Origin: Talaromyces rugulosus
Lineage: Eukaryota > Ascomycota > Eurotiomycetes > Eurotiales > Trichocomaceae
Assembly (NCBI RefSeq): GCF_013368755.1
Contig: NC_049565.1
Coordinates: 992,001-1,056,000 of the forward strand
Direction of reading: 5' to 3'
Length of the DNA: 64,000 nucleotides
Program-made: the position numbers and the translations under genes
Shown: positions 48,001 to 59,314 of the stretch, piece by piece
Numbering within the stretch: the first letter of the stretch is position 1
How the letters are laid out: every line of letters starts with the position of its first letter
Notes under the pieces: generated by a model
What the model was told of the DNA's origin: nothing
Database searches by the model: none
What the model saw: the letters and a program-made list of their open reading frames with translations, nothing else

Positions 48001-48118
48001 CGATTCGGGCGGATGTTCTCTATCCGACTGTGGTGGCCTAGATTGTGTTAGTGGGAAATGTGGCAACTTCAATATTCAGAGACATCTGGAATGCCAAATG
48101 CTTTACAATTTGAATTAA
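45042..48118 (+). pseudogene. Class V chitinase (GH18, killer-toxin-like) pseudogene
   Basis: Pieces in order match a large secreted fungal chitinase of the killer-toxin alpha/beta type: a fragment of the N-terminal region (45042-45386), two LysM modules (about 45595-45960, with C-S-T-V-Q-V-V-S-G-D and N-T-E-T-W-G-W-M-G-C), a chitin-binding module (about 45975-46110), the GH18 barrel (46200-47245) with the catalytic D-G-L-D-F-D-W-E intact, and a Ser/Thr-rich then Cys/Gly-rich C-terminus (47315-48118). Lesions visible: a TAG at 45384 with a frame change, a frame change near 45500-45520, one near 46265, TAG codons at 46881, 47157 and 47241, and a frame change near 47281. The start is missing. 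With at least seven disabling changes the gene cannot make the enzyme. The family digests chitin and is linked to attack on rival fungi. Confidence 0.88.
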
Positions 48119-48331
48119 TGTACAAGTCTATGTACTCCAAAGTTATTTGTAAATATCAGTTGTTTCTCAGGAGAATGTGTAATATCTATCGCCGCTCGGA
48201 CAAAGTTTATACTTCACAATATTCTTGTTCTCTGTCCTTCTTATAGCGAGAAATAAGAGCAATAAAGCGTCGAGTAGAGGCCAAAATAACCACAAGTTAC
48301 TGTTGGAGGCCAGTCTTTTTTAAATTTTCGG

Positions 48332-48960
48332 TCAACTTGCAGTCCCACTGATACCATTGCATGTCAATGTGCCATTTCCAGTAACATCGCCTCGATTGTA
48401 TTTGCAGCCAGTGTATTTTCCTTGATTTAGGTCGAGCGGCCCCAAAGATCCTGGAATGGGAGTATCGATTTTGTGCCATGGCACCGGCCCTACTACCTGG
48501 TACCCCGAATCACAGAGGTAATCGGCGTTATCACCCTGTTTCAGCGAGAGATCAAAACCGGCCCAATAGGTGTCTTGGTAGCCTGGTTCGGTCTCATTCT
48601 CAGGAACCTCCTGGTAGACTTCAAATATTCTATCATAATTGCATGTATCACGCTTTGACAAGTCACTTGTTGAGCACGTGGTAGGCAGCTGCCAGGAAAG
48701 ATCGATTGGCTTGAGGCATGGGTGATAAGCATCATCTCCATTGAGACCGTACGTGACAATTATTTTGTTGAGTGCTTTTTGTATCGCAGTCCATTGTTCG
48801 ACCCCATTGCTACTGCTGATTGCTTTTTCTTGCATTATACCAAGTTTTTCCCCAACGTTTTGAATCAAGAATATAATCCTCACAGGCTTGGGTGGGTTGA
48901 ATTATTATTTATCTATGTAGATTTTTCAATACCTGATTTTAAGAGATACGAGTAAATCTT
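48332..48960 (-). pseudogene. 3' relic of a gene convergent with the chitinase
   Basis: The minus-strand frame from about 48883 to 48332 ends a Cys-containing protein with several N-glycosylation sequons, as in a secreted or extracellular region; E-Q-W-T-A-I-Q, C-N-Y-D-R-I and Y-Q-V-V-G-P-V-P-W are visible. I recall similar C-termini in genes paired with killer-toxin-like chitinases, but cannot name a function. Upstream, after a probable intron, the matching exon end carries a stop codon at the position where copy 1 at 38.3 kb reads through, and nothing recognisable lies further upstream. It is therefore read as a truncated copy. Without its 5' part there is no signal peptide. An alternative is a short independent gene starting inside 48883. 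Confidence 0.5.
48871..48949 (+). repeat. 80-bp dispersed repeat, copy 2
   Basis: Near-identical to 38223-38302 on the same strand. The two copies bracket the receptor gene and the chitinase pseudogene at a distance of about 10.6 kb. Confidence 0.85.
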
Positions 48961-49117
48961 CCAATATTGAAGGACTATTAATTGGTACGTTGGATAGTAT
49001 CCGCTTCAAGGAAATTAAAGCTAGCAAACACATTATCTTAGACGTCAAATTTAAACACATTTAAAATAGGTCGTCTCTTCTTGCCTAATCCAATAATCTC
49101 CAAATACTTCTGCGATT

Positions 49118-50663
49118 TCACAGGGCCAATGGTGCGGATTCCATTGCACCGCCAGGCTCAAAGAAATTAACCTGTGCCAATTGTCGGACCAATAGTTCCC
49201 AGTCCCATAAATTTTTATCATTGGCCAATTTAACACTTGATTCCAGATTCCCGCCACTCTGGCTCATATTATCGAACATACGAAGAGGTGAATCAATCAT
49301 TGCTGACTGACTCAAGTCCCACATCCAAGGAAGTAGTTTTCCTTGAAAAAGAAGTTCTTTCCAAGTTGAAGGCGAAAGATTTCGAGTGCACTGATCTGAT
49401 AGATTGATGAATGGATGCATATTTTTGTAGATCTCATCTTGTATTTCGACCGGGAGCCGATCCAATTTCGACTGTATGATGGGCACAGTACTTAAATATG
49501 CCGCAGGGAGCGGTTGAAGATAGGACAAAACCCATGGTAGTAGATCGGAGATTGGAAAAGGAGCGGCCACGAGGTGCTTTTTTGTCTTAGTTATAGAAAA
49601 GGCACGCGTTGGATAGGGGCAGAGAAACCATTCACGCACAATCACATCGGGTGATCCAAATGGCCACTCGATAACCTTGTAAAGATCCACCTGTCTTTCA
49701 CCGCACTTATCATAGTAATATTGATGCGGCTCCATCAGCTTCCATACATACAGTAAGGTAAGACCGCCGGCGTCTCCCCAGTAATCCAACCGGGATTGAT
49801 ACACCTCATACATCTCGCCCAAGTTCGTTGGAATGCATGTGCTAACACCTCTGACCCTGGGTGTATTTTCAGGAGTTAAATGCAAAACATTGACCCGGTA
49901 TTCAATAAGCCGCTGCTTGAGCTCGAAACATTTTCTATGCATTCCAACCCAGGGATACTCCACATAAGGTTCATGGAGTACCTCTTTTGAGTACAAATCA
50001 AAATTTCATATAAAAATAAGACTTGTCAATACACATACTAAGAAACATGAGACTGTTAGAATATACCTTGTACGGGAACAATTTATATGGGTTGTCCATG
50101 GCCATGATATCGTTGTTCATCCCACGGGATGCGTCTCTGCGAAATATTAGGTGCGCGGAGGGCCACTGCATCCAAACACCATTCATAGCTCGGATCTAGT
50201 TGGAGTATCTCTGGCTAGATATATATAGTAAGTGCCAAATCTGAATATTTATCGTTCTCTACTTACCAGTACTGTCATTGGAATACCGCACACGGCGCAA
50301 AATGTGTCATCATAGTCGCCATCGTCTGGATCTCTTGGAAGTATATCGGGTCTTGGTAATGTCCTCCCCATTTTATTGAAGTGTTCATAGACCAATAATG
50401 CAGTGTTGTCTAATTGTCATTATTGTGTTAAACGAAGAAAATACAAACTTACGAAGAGGGATAAGTACTCGACTCTTGCCGCTAACCAAAAAATGCGTTC
50501 CCGGCGCCGCTTTTATCGGTGGCTTCAAAAATGGGGTTGACGCCTGAATACGAACAAAAATAAAAATAAAACATAATAAACATAGAAAATAATTTACCAT
50601 GATGGAGGGGCGAATCAATCTAAACCCAGTTTTATTAACATACATTGTTGGATCTTTGAACAC
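49118..50663 (-). CDS. F-box-like protein of unknown function
   Basis: A five-exon model on the minus strand (50663-50598, 50543-50453, 50409-50267, 50195-50067, 49981-49118) gives 430 residues in frame throughout. A C-A-V-C-G motif lies near residue 90. Y-P-W-V-G-M-H-R-K-C fits the Y-P-x-H-x-x-C pattern seen in many fungal orphan F-box proteins. An F-box-like L-D-R-L-P-V-E-I-Q-D-E-I sits near residue 335, towards the C-terminus. F-box proteins select substrates for SCF ubiquitin ligases; this orphan group is expanded in filamentous fungi and no substrate is known. The start is uncertain, since a second Met seven codons in is equally good. The last acceptor (GAG) is unusual, and the C-terminus may be cut short compared with relatives. 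It might be slightly decayed. Confidence 0.5.
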
Positions 50664-50989
50664 TTAATTTGTATTCTCGCCAGTCAAACCTATATAAGCT
50701 GGCAGATGAAAAGGACTACTTTATACTCTTTTAACTCTTCTGTCAGTCATAAAATATCATCCAAAATAACAATACAGGATGAGAGATATTATTCACACAC
50801 AGTCGTATTAGGAGACCCAAAGAGCCATTCATTTTCACCAAAAGATATACTTTATTCTCATCACCGTTAGGGTCGCAATATCTCTTACAGAAACCGTACA
50901 TGTTTGTGATCAAGAGAAAGAAGGGCTCATCGAAGGTACATCTCATTTTCTCTTGGTGGTATAGTTCTCTCACCTCCACTTTGACAGAA

Positions 50990-53900
50990 TCATGTGAGAC
51001 TACCACATGTGTCATGCAACACAACACATATAGGTTTTTCCGCGATTGGGCATTGGCATTCGAGAATTTTGGCGGCATATCTGTCCAAAGCTTGACGAAA
51101 TTCAGCCTTTACATCATCTCTGAAAATTCTCTTCCCTTCATTGAAGTACGGTGGCCAGGGGCCTAGCTCCCCCAACGGTCCAACATAACAGCATGTATGC
51201 TGAAGATTCATTTTCTCAAACACGATAGCCTCGAGAAGCTGTTGAGTATGACAAGGATCCATCTCAGGCTGATAAATCATTTTTTCTTGACAAATGCCCA
51301 AGAACTCCACCATGCCAGCGTAGTTTTTGTGCTGCATCATGAGACTAAAGGTCCCTGACATTTTTATAACCACTGAAATCGGAGTGCACCCATTGGTGGA
51401 GCATAAACAACGGCATGAATCCCGCCACATATCTTCACGCCGCGTTAGTTGGTGCCAGTGTTGTGGACTGAATGGAACGTTCCTGGGGTCCTTTAAATGT
51501 GCACCCGTATGGGCTATCCTAGCAGCATAGAGATGCAGACCGGAATGTAAGCCATCACGATGTGTCGTAAATGGAGACGAACCTTTCTCGATGAACCAAG
51601 ACACCATGTCAAAATCTGCAATGTACCGGCTTTGCAAAAGTGGTGTCAAGCCGTTTAAAGGGGCAAAATCATCAATCCGATGGAAGCCACCCTTCCAAAG
51701 CTTTTCAGCGAGCGTGACAGTGAGTCGTATTAACCCGTCCATATCTGCAGTGTCATATACACCTTTTTCGTCACGGTCGACTTGCAGAGATTGCGGAATC
51801 CTATGTTTCGTTCTCGTCAGTGCGTCGTATATTTTAGGCGCTTCAATCTCGGAAATGGTCTCTCTGCTTATATCCGAGTAATTTGGCAGCAGCAAGATTC
51901 CGAGTTCTCGAAGACGCACATGTCGGTCGATCAATGCATCAATAATCAAACTAGAGACGTGGTCAAACTCCCGACCCCGAGTCAAAGATTCCTGGAGCAG
52001 GCTATTGGAGTATTCTGGCGTGGAGACTGAACAATCGCATTGAAGCAATATCTCGACAGCTTCGGCCTGGCCGCACCCCACGGCTAAGTGGATCGGGCGA
52101 CGCTGGTCGTTGTCTTCGCAGTTAACATCACCGCCTGCCTGAATGAGCTGCTGCAGGGCCCATGGCCAGTAGATAGCGAGGTGCATAGAAGTCAAACCAT
52201 TCGCACGAGAGACTGCATCTATGTCATCTTTTCCCAACGCTCGGATGAAGTCCGCCTCGTTTCGTCGGATTATGGATATCATCAAGTCGTTCATATCACA
52301 CACTGTACAAATAAACTTAGTATGGTGGACAAAATAATGAGAATAAAAAAATACCATCCACTTGTTCCTCAAATGTCTGGAGCTCCTCCATTTCCTGTTC
52401 AAAGTGAATGAAACCAAAGTCGGTATATTTGATTATGGGAGTACCAAGTGGCCGCGAAAAAATTGTACCGGCTTCGACAAGAGATGTATACACCGAATTA
52501 TCAATGGGCCAGTTCCTGATAAAATTTCGATCTAGACGCAACAGCTTGCTTGCGAAAATATCCAGCACTGTGCCTGGCTGTTCGCCCACAATCCATTCTT
52601 TATAGTCAACCTGACGGTGAACGTTAGGATTTGACCCTCCATCAATCAAGAAACGAATCAAAGAGATAATTTCAGTGGCAGTTGGATCACTCGATCGCAA
52701 CATATATATAAAATAAAGTATTAAAGTTTCCTGCAAGAGTTAGAACAAAAACTTGTTGATATGAATAGAAATCCCACGCACGCAAAGCAAAGTGTTACCA
52801 TTACTGTCCTCGTCAAAGACTGAAGCCTGCTTGCACTCAAACATATCTTTCAACGTCCTCTCTAGAGCACTTGCTTGTGCCGGTTGGAGTCCCGTCTCAG
52901 AATACATGAGTTTCCGTGTTTCCTGGATAGCGCGAAACGCTGGGGACTTGCTCGAGTCCACTAGCCTAGCAGTACCAATGACCAATGGTGATATCTTCCA
53001 AGAACTTTGCGAATTGCAGGACTGGAAAGAAAACCCAAGGTGAATTGTATGAGATAGGAGCCAAGTCGGTGGGATTATTTTCATAAGGAACTCCAAACTT
53101 GTTTCGGATGTTTTCGACTTTGAGCATTGGCGGTAATGCTGTCGCCTGAATACTTTTCTAAAATGTAGAAAGGAAAATGGTTCCACATTCGTGGCCTGGC
53201 TGATATCTCTGCAAGTAAAATCATTAAAGTGGCTAGTTGTCGCACCTCGTGACCTATCGTTATAAACGCTGCTTCGACATGGCTGTGCTCCAACTGCAGA
53301 CTTATACCCACCCAGCTGATAGACTGAGTTCAAGAGACGAGGGTTATTCTGCAAAATCTCTCGAAATTCGTGAAACTTGCAACATGTTAGCCAGAGTGTC
53401 ACTGAAACCAAGTGCTTGATATACACACTGTGGGTGCTAATTCTTGCCATTGATCCAGCAGCGTACCAACTTGAGCGTTAGTTCTTGTTGTAGCCGTGAT
53501 TAATTGCTGCTGACTTGAATTGATATTACTCGTGAGCTCAGAAATGGCTACATTGGTTGCATTTGAAAGCGTCGTCAAAGTAGGTATCTCGCGAAGCTGT
53601 TGATCTGTTTTCGTAGAAGTCTCCTCGACTTTCTGTGTCAGATGAAATGTTCTGTCCACATTGACTTGAAGCTCTTCTATGAGTGTCTTGATCTGGAAAG
53701 ATAATTCACTGGTACGTTTAGTCAGAGATTCGACCATATTCAAATTATCGACGTACCTATTGACATTGGATAACCATAGCAGTATACTGCTTTTCTAATG
53801 CTCAAGCCTGTTACAGAGTAACAGAACATCCTTGCGCTTGTGCACAGCACGGATTGCATTCCAGCTTCTGAGGGGCCCAGAACCATCCTCGCTGCGGATA

Positions 53901-54190
53901 CTCTGGAGAAGACTGGCAAGTTCATCCATAGCAAGCATGTAATGAGCTAATGTTTGGTTTATTGGTGCTGTCGAAGTGGAGGTTCCTGGTGAATCACGCT
54001 GGAAAGTCGCATGGCTGGACTGTATGTATTTGGCTATTGCAATCTGTTGGTCGATATCGAGTTTCAGCCTGCGGAGCTCGCCTGGCACATCGCGCAGGTC
54101 GGAGTAAAGGCTGCTCAACTCCATAGAGACTCGGACTGCAATGTCCAAAAACTGGACAACTGCAGCTGAGATTGCCAAGATATCAGCCAT
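50990..54190 (-). pseudogene. STAND N-terminal domain / ankyrin gene broken by one TAG
   Basis: Four exons (54190-53429, 53375-52782, 52730-52355, 52302-50990) join into 1015 codons with a single internal stop, TAG at 53797-53795, after residue 131. Residues 1-130 are the fungal N-terminal domain of STAND proteins (Helo-like), starting M-A-D-I-L-A-I-S-A-A-V-V. A helical linker follows with S-S-I-L-L-W-L-S-N-V-N just past the stop. The C-terminal half contains degenerate ankyrin repeats (S-M-H-L-A-I-Y-W and R-P-I-H-L-A-V-G). No NACHT domain is present. Everything downstream of the stop keeps its frame and splice sites, so the break is recent or is bypassed. The truncated 131-residue product would be a bare N-terminal domain, a size able to act alone in related signalling proteins; that is speculation. 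Confidence 0.7.
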
Positions 54191-55077
54191 TTCGGTTCTG
54201 GAAAAGAATGAGTCTTTGATAATTTTCCAAATGCTCTAACAGAGCCATTGCTCTAGCGAGGCAGCCTGGTTTCTTTAAGTAGAGGCTGTATGCCTGTCAT
54301 GTATTTCCAAGTGGGCTACTGTGGTGACGTGGGTGGTGGTGATTGGGGGTTATCAGTGTAAGGCTGTGCTGTGGCAGTAGCTGCAAGGCTCGGAGATAGG
54401 TATACAGAGGGTTAAGTAAAATGCGAAATCAAAAGTTAGTGTGGCATTTAATCATAGCCACTAATTATTGGTCCACTTGGGTTCTAGATACCACTACCAT
54501 ATTCTTATTTGTGTGTGATTTTTATAAAGCCGCTTGTAGATTGTGAACAAGGTACTGTAAGCACAGCGTGTTATCCATGTTCTCTAAAACCTTTATAATA
54601 ATCTACGCTCGTTCGACTTTGCATTCGATGATTGTAATCAAAAAGTCTCCGAAAATAATTAGAATTAAGATTAAAATTCATGTGTGCGAATGCCTGGCCT
54701 CGTAACTACTGCAAATACGTGTTGTACCGGTAAGAGATGCTCAGTCGCTCTTAGTAACTAATAGCCACACAAGCTGCCAATAGCCTCTATGTGGTATTGG
54801 AAGCAAGCGGAATTCTTTTATATAGTAGTCGATATTTATTAAAAAAAAACAAGCTTCTCACAGACTAGCACGGACACGGATTCTCGCAGCGCAACTGTAT
54901 TTGCCCTCCACCTCGCGGCCTCGGGGCCGAGGGACCGTGGCTTATTTGCGCTTTTATAAATATTTGCGCTCTGTAGCTCTCTCGTAAGAACATTTTACAA
55001 ACATTCGAACCATCTACAGACGAAGCTTCGTATCTTTTGAGTGATAATAGCACAGCACAAATACGACACAGCCCAAA
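54191..55077. other. Intergenic region, right edge of the accessory segment
   Basis: No gene was recognised. It holds the divergent promoters of the STAND-N/ankyrin gene and the FAD oxidoreductase gene. Base composition shifts back to GC-richer DNA at its right end. Confidence 0.55.
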
Positions 55078-56719
55078 ATGAGCTCGACTACTACTACTAC
55101 AGTGACTACACATGGCGAGACGACAGGCATTCCCCCTGTAAGTTTTCCGTCTCAACAGCTTGAATATAAGCCTGCTAACCAGTGCTTGACAGTGCAACGA
55201 AATCATCCAGACGCTTGTCGAGGCCGGCCTCGGCCACCGACTCCTCTTGCCCACCAATTCAGCCTACGAGTCTCGCATTGAGAGTTGGTGGGCGCTGAAC
55301 AGCCGGTTGCATCCATGGTGCATCGTGCAGCCACACAATGCAGAGGAAGTCTCCACGATACTGAAAGCCCTGCTCAAGACCGGCAGCGACAGCAACAACA
55401 GCAACAATGGCGAATGGCACATAGCGGTGCGGTCAGGCGGGCATGGTCCACGCTACACAAACAATATCGACAACGGGGTGACCATTGACCTAGCACACAT
55501 GAACCAGGCCAGCTACAACCGCGAGACCAACATTGCCAGCATCGGAGCTGGTGGTAGATGGGCGACTGTGCTTGCCGAGCTGCAAAAGGAAGACGTGTTT
55601 GTACCCGGTGGGCGCGATGGCAGCGTGGGCGTGGGCGGGTTCTTGCTCGGCGGCGGATTGAATTACTTCATGGGTCGGCAGGGGCTAGGCTGCGACTCTA
55701 TCAAGAATTTCGAAGTGGTGCTTGCCAGTGGCAAGATTGTGAATGCAAACGCACAAGAAAATTCAGACCTGTGGAGGGCGCTCAGGGGCGGCGGGAGTAA
55801 TTTCGGGATTGTCACTCGGTTTGATATGGACGCACTGCCGTCAAGAAATATATCGTATGGACTGAGGATGATGAGCTCGGATTATACCTCTGAATTCGTC
55901 GATGCGGTTGTTCACTTTACCGACCATTTCCATGAGCATGACGGAGATGCGTTGGTGCCGTGGGTGATGCACACCAGCAGACTCGCCCATGTTGGCGTTG
56001 TGGCGGCTGCGATATACGTTAATACTGAGGGGGACGAGAACAGCACTGCTTTTGACAGGATAAAGCAGATTCCGAATATTCATCCCGACAGGACTTTTAC
56101 GGATAGCTATGCCGTGGCTGCCGAGAGATCGCAGATGGCCGGTGGCGCGTGGTGTGTCCAAAAGAAAGAAAAAAAACTATAATTTGTTTAAGATGAATGC
56201 TAACACTGACCAAGGACTACAAACGCAACGTTGACATTCAAAAACGACAAACAGATCATCACCCGGGTCGTCGACCTGCACAGCCAATTCGTCCAGACGC
56301 TGATGCACGCTCTGGGCGGCGAGAATTTCGACTCCATGTCATTTCTGCAGCCCCTGCCGGGGTTTATCGGCGATATTTCCAACAAAAAGGGAGGAAATGT
56401 GCTGGGACTGGAAACCAGACACAACATGATCATGTGGACCGGCGGAATCTTGGTCAAAACTAACCAAAATGACTATGATATGGCGCATGGCAAGTTGATG
56501 GCTCTGATGGCGGATATCAAGAGCTATGCGGCGTCGGTGGATGGTGAGGGACGACTGAAATATATGAATTATGCAGACCCATCGCAGGACTGTCTGGGCA
56601 GCTATGGAGAGGAGAATGTCGAGTTTATCAGGCAGGTGGCTGCCAGGTATGATCCCACTGCGGTGTTTCAAAAGCTCGTCCCTGGGGGGTGGAAGATCTC
56701 ACGAGTGGGTGTGGAGTGA
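55078..56719 (+). CDS. FAD-linked oxidoreductase, berberine-bridge-enzyme type
   Basis: Three exons (55078-55137, 55193-56151, 56215-56719) encode 507 residues. The FAD-binding PCMH domain shows A-V-R-S-G-G-H-G, whose His is the covalent flavin anchor in the family, and G-V-G-G-F-L-L-G-G-G. The second, Cys-type anchor of bicovalent members is absent: the position before V-G-V-G-G reads G-R-D-G-S. The C-terminal BBE motif Y-M-N-Y-A-D-P-S-Q is intact. No signal peptide is seen; the N-terminus is a Thr/Ser run. Such enzymes oxidise alcohols or ring systems in secondary metabolism or detoxification, and the substrate cannot be read from sequence. Intron 2 uses a CCAAG acceptor. It converges with a Zn2Cys6 regulator, 100 bases apart at the stops. 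Confidence 0.85.
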
Positions 56720-56819
56720 ATTCAATGTTGTATGTGAAGGGTCGAATTGTATAAGATGCTTGGTATTTAAAGGTGATAGGTCATTATAGGTATATGTAGT
56801 GTGTGACAATTATAGTACA

Positions 56820-59197
56820 TCAATTGAAGGGTGGATTCGTGTTCATAGGATTCATAGCTGTATTCATATTCATCGGATCGCAATCAAAAAACATATCCCA
56901 CGCCAGAGACCAGTCAAAATTGTCGTCTGAAGTGGTAAACATATCGAAGCCGCCAAAATGCGGCCACGAGTCCCATCCTTCAAACGAGGCGTCGAGACCT
57001 GAGTCGTGTCCGTCCGAGTTGGAATGCAAGTCGAAAATACTGGCTTGGTCTTCATGTAGTGGTTGCTGCGGCATTAGCAGCTGATGTTGTTGCATCTGCT
57101 GTTGTTGCTGCTGCTCTTGCTGCTGTCGTTGTTGCTCTTCTCTTCTAGAAACGCGGCTCTGGAGGTTGTTCATGAAATCGCGAAGCCGGTGAATCAACTT
57201 GCTGCTGGCCGCATAGATACAACCACTGGCAAATGCCGAATTGGTCGACGTCCACGGCGCGGCGACCATGGCATCCAATTGCCGCTCACAGGTTGCAAGC
57301 ATTTCGAGTCTTTCCGGAAGAAAAGGCGGAAGCCTGCTAAAACTCTTTAGAAAAACAACCATATTCTCGACAATATTCTTGCACAGAATCACGATTTCAA
57401 GGACCACCCGTCGCGGCGGAGGATGAAAGGCAACGCCATCAATCTTCAGTCTAGAGCCACAGTCGAGAAAACTATCCAGCACGGATTTCATCTCGCCTGG
57501 GTATTTCAAGGCAAACCGGCCCAGGAAGGAGGAAAAGTCGGCAATCTGGCCCCTTTGGATACTGATGAGATTGTCAATAGCCTGCGTGCCGATTTGCACG
57601 CCTTCTTGACAGCTAATCTCAGGCCCGTTCTTGGCCGGACTACCCCGGGCTCTTGTTTGTAGGACCATGGCGTATAAAAGCCCGGCGCCACTGATTTTCA
57701 TAGAAACCCACTTGAACCGAAACTCCAACAGCGCGCGCGTCGCCGCGGATAACTCTCCTTCTTCTGGACTAAAATAATGATTCAACGAGGTTGCCAGACA
57801 GCGGTTGCAGGACTCGATGTGTTCCAGACACTTGTTTTTCCCGTCTTCCATGACCGCAGCCAAGTTGTCCCAGCTGTCCCAGCTTTGCTTCATTCTCGCC
57901 ATGACTTCGATCATGGTGTAATTTGAGATTGCGTATTGAATGTGATAAATCAGTCTCGGCGAGCAAGGTCTAATTTTCAGTACATGCTCGTATAGCGCAA
58001 TATAAGGTCGCATGCGGTCCAGCAGCTGCAACATGCCCATGACTGGCGTGGCGATGTAGCCGCTGGTCAGCGCGTCATAAGAGTACAGCTGCAAGGTTTG
58101 CAGCGAATCGATCAGCTCGGCTTCCAGCTCAAGCGAGTTTATAGAGTTCACTAGGTTGAAATCTAGTCTGGGCTTGTCCGACAGCATCTCCAGCCGCTCG
58201 GCGATGCGGTATGCAATGTTGACATAGAGGTCAGACTTGACGGCTTTGTGTGCCACGCTCTGCGAGCTGACTATAGCCGTGGGACGGTAGTCTGACAATA
58301 ACAAACTGATAATGACCGAGTCGCGGTGGATTGGCGGAGAAAAGATAAAATCTTGGCCGTAGGACGATACGGCAAGCTGGACGCTCGAGATCAGTTGCGA
58401 GTAGTGTTCTGATGCGCATTCGGGGGTTTCCAAAGCCATTGAACACAGCAGCGCAAAGAGCAGGTTCGTCGCCGGGGTATGCGAGGCGCTGTCATTGGAA
58501 AGTAGACGATGTCGCACGCTAATGAGGCTGGGTGTTTGTGGAAGGAAGAATCGATGCCATGCCAGACTAGTAGGCTGTAAGTATAACACACATACACATG
58601 CATACACATATATGCAATTACATGCACAAAAGAGAATACAACTCACCGCCTATCCAAGGATTCTGCAAGATCATCGTCGATCAAATCCGGCAAGAAACCA
58701 CCCCACGGGGTCGTCGAATGCACGATATTCGAGCCAAAGACCGGGTTATTAGCCAAGATCAGCGACAAAAAGCAGGCCGGGTCAATGATGGACTCAAACA
58801 CGTCCTGTTTACTGGGATGCTTGGACTTTGCAGCAGGACCCTGGTGGTGGTGGTGTTTGATCTGCAAAGGTTCCTCGGCGTCGCCCGACCACATGTACTC
58901 TTTGATATCCAGCGGCTGCTCCGCATCAGCATCGCCAACGCCATCAACAACAGCAGAGCCACTGCGCCGGCCGCGGTTAACAGCGGCAGGGCGCCCCAGC
59001 ATGGTGCGCTCGACGATGCATTCGAGATTGAAATTGCGGCATCGGTCGCAGGCGTGGTCGGGACCTTGTGGCGCGCCGGACAGCTCGATCTGTTCTGGGT
59101 TCGGCAGCACGCACTTGATTTTCCGGGAGCGACATCGCTGGCAGATCAGGCGGGCATACTTGCCGCGCGGACGGCGTTCGTTGCGTAGGCCTCGCAT
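56820..59197 (-). CDS. Zn2Cys6 transcription factor with long zinc-cluster loop
   Basis: Exons 59197-58647 and 58566-56820 encode 765 residues; an in-frame start at 59314 would add 39. The Met just before the basic R-G-L-R-N-E-R-R was preferred, because little separates it from the zinc cluster. Cysteines lie at residues 19, 22, 29, 50, 53 and 60, so the loop between the third and fourth is 20 residues instead of the usual five to nine. A His run follows near residue 120. The large middle region is the helical regulatory part of fungal regulators. Near the C-terminus there is a Gln-rich stretch and an acidic-aromatic tail suited to activation. At the intron, acceptor CTACTAG at 58567 keeps the frame; the earlier CTTACAG does not. 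It may control the convergent FAD oxidoreductase gene, but this is only proximity. Confidence 0.8.
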
Positions 59198-59314
59198 TTG
59201 AGGGCAGGGTTCGACATGGAGCGCCTGGAAGCAGACGGTGGTGATGTTCGGAATTAGGACGTGGTGGTGTTCGGTCGGTATTATCGGGGGGAAATCGGCT
59301 CGAACATTGCACAC

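Noticed and set aside
50067..50208. Apparent frameshift in the F-box-like gene
   Set aside because: Using the acceptor at 50196 (AACTAG) in place of CAGAG gives a continuous frame through exon 4.
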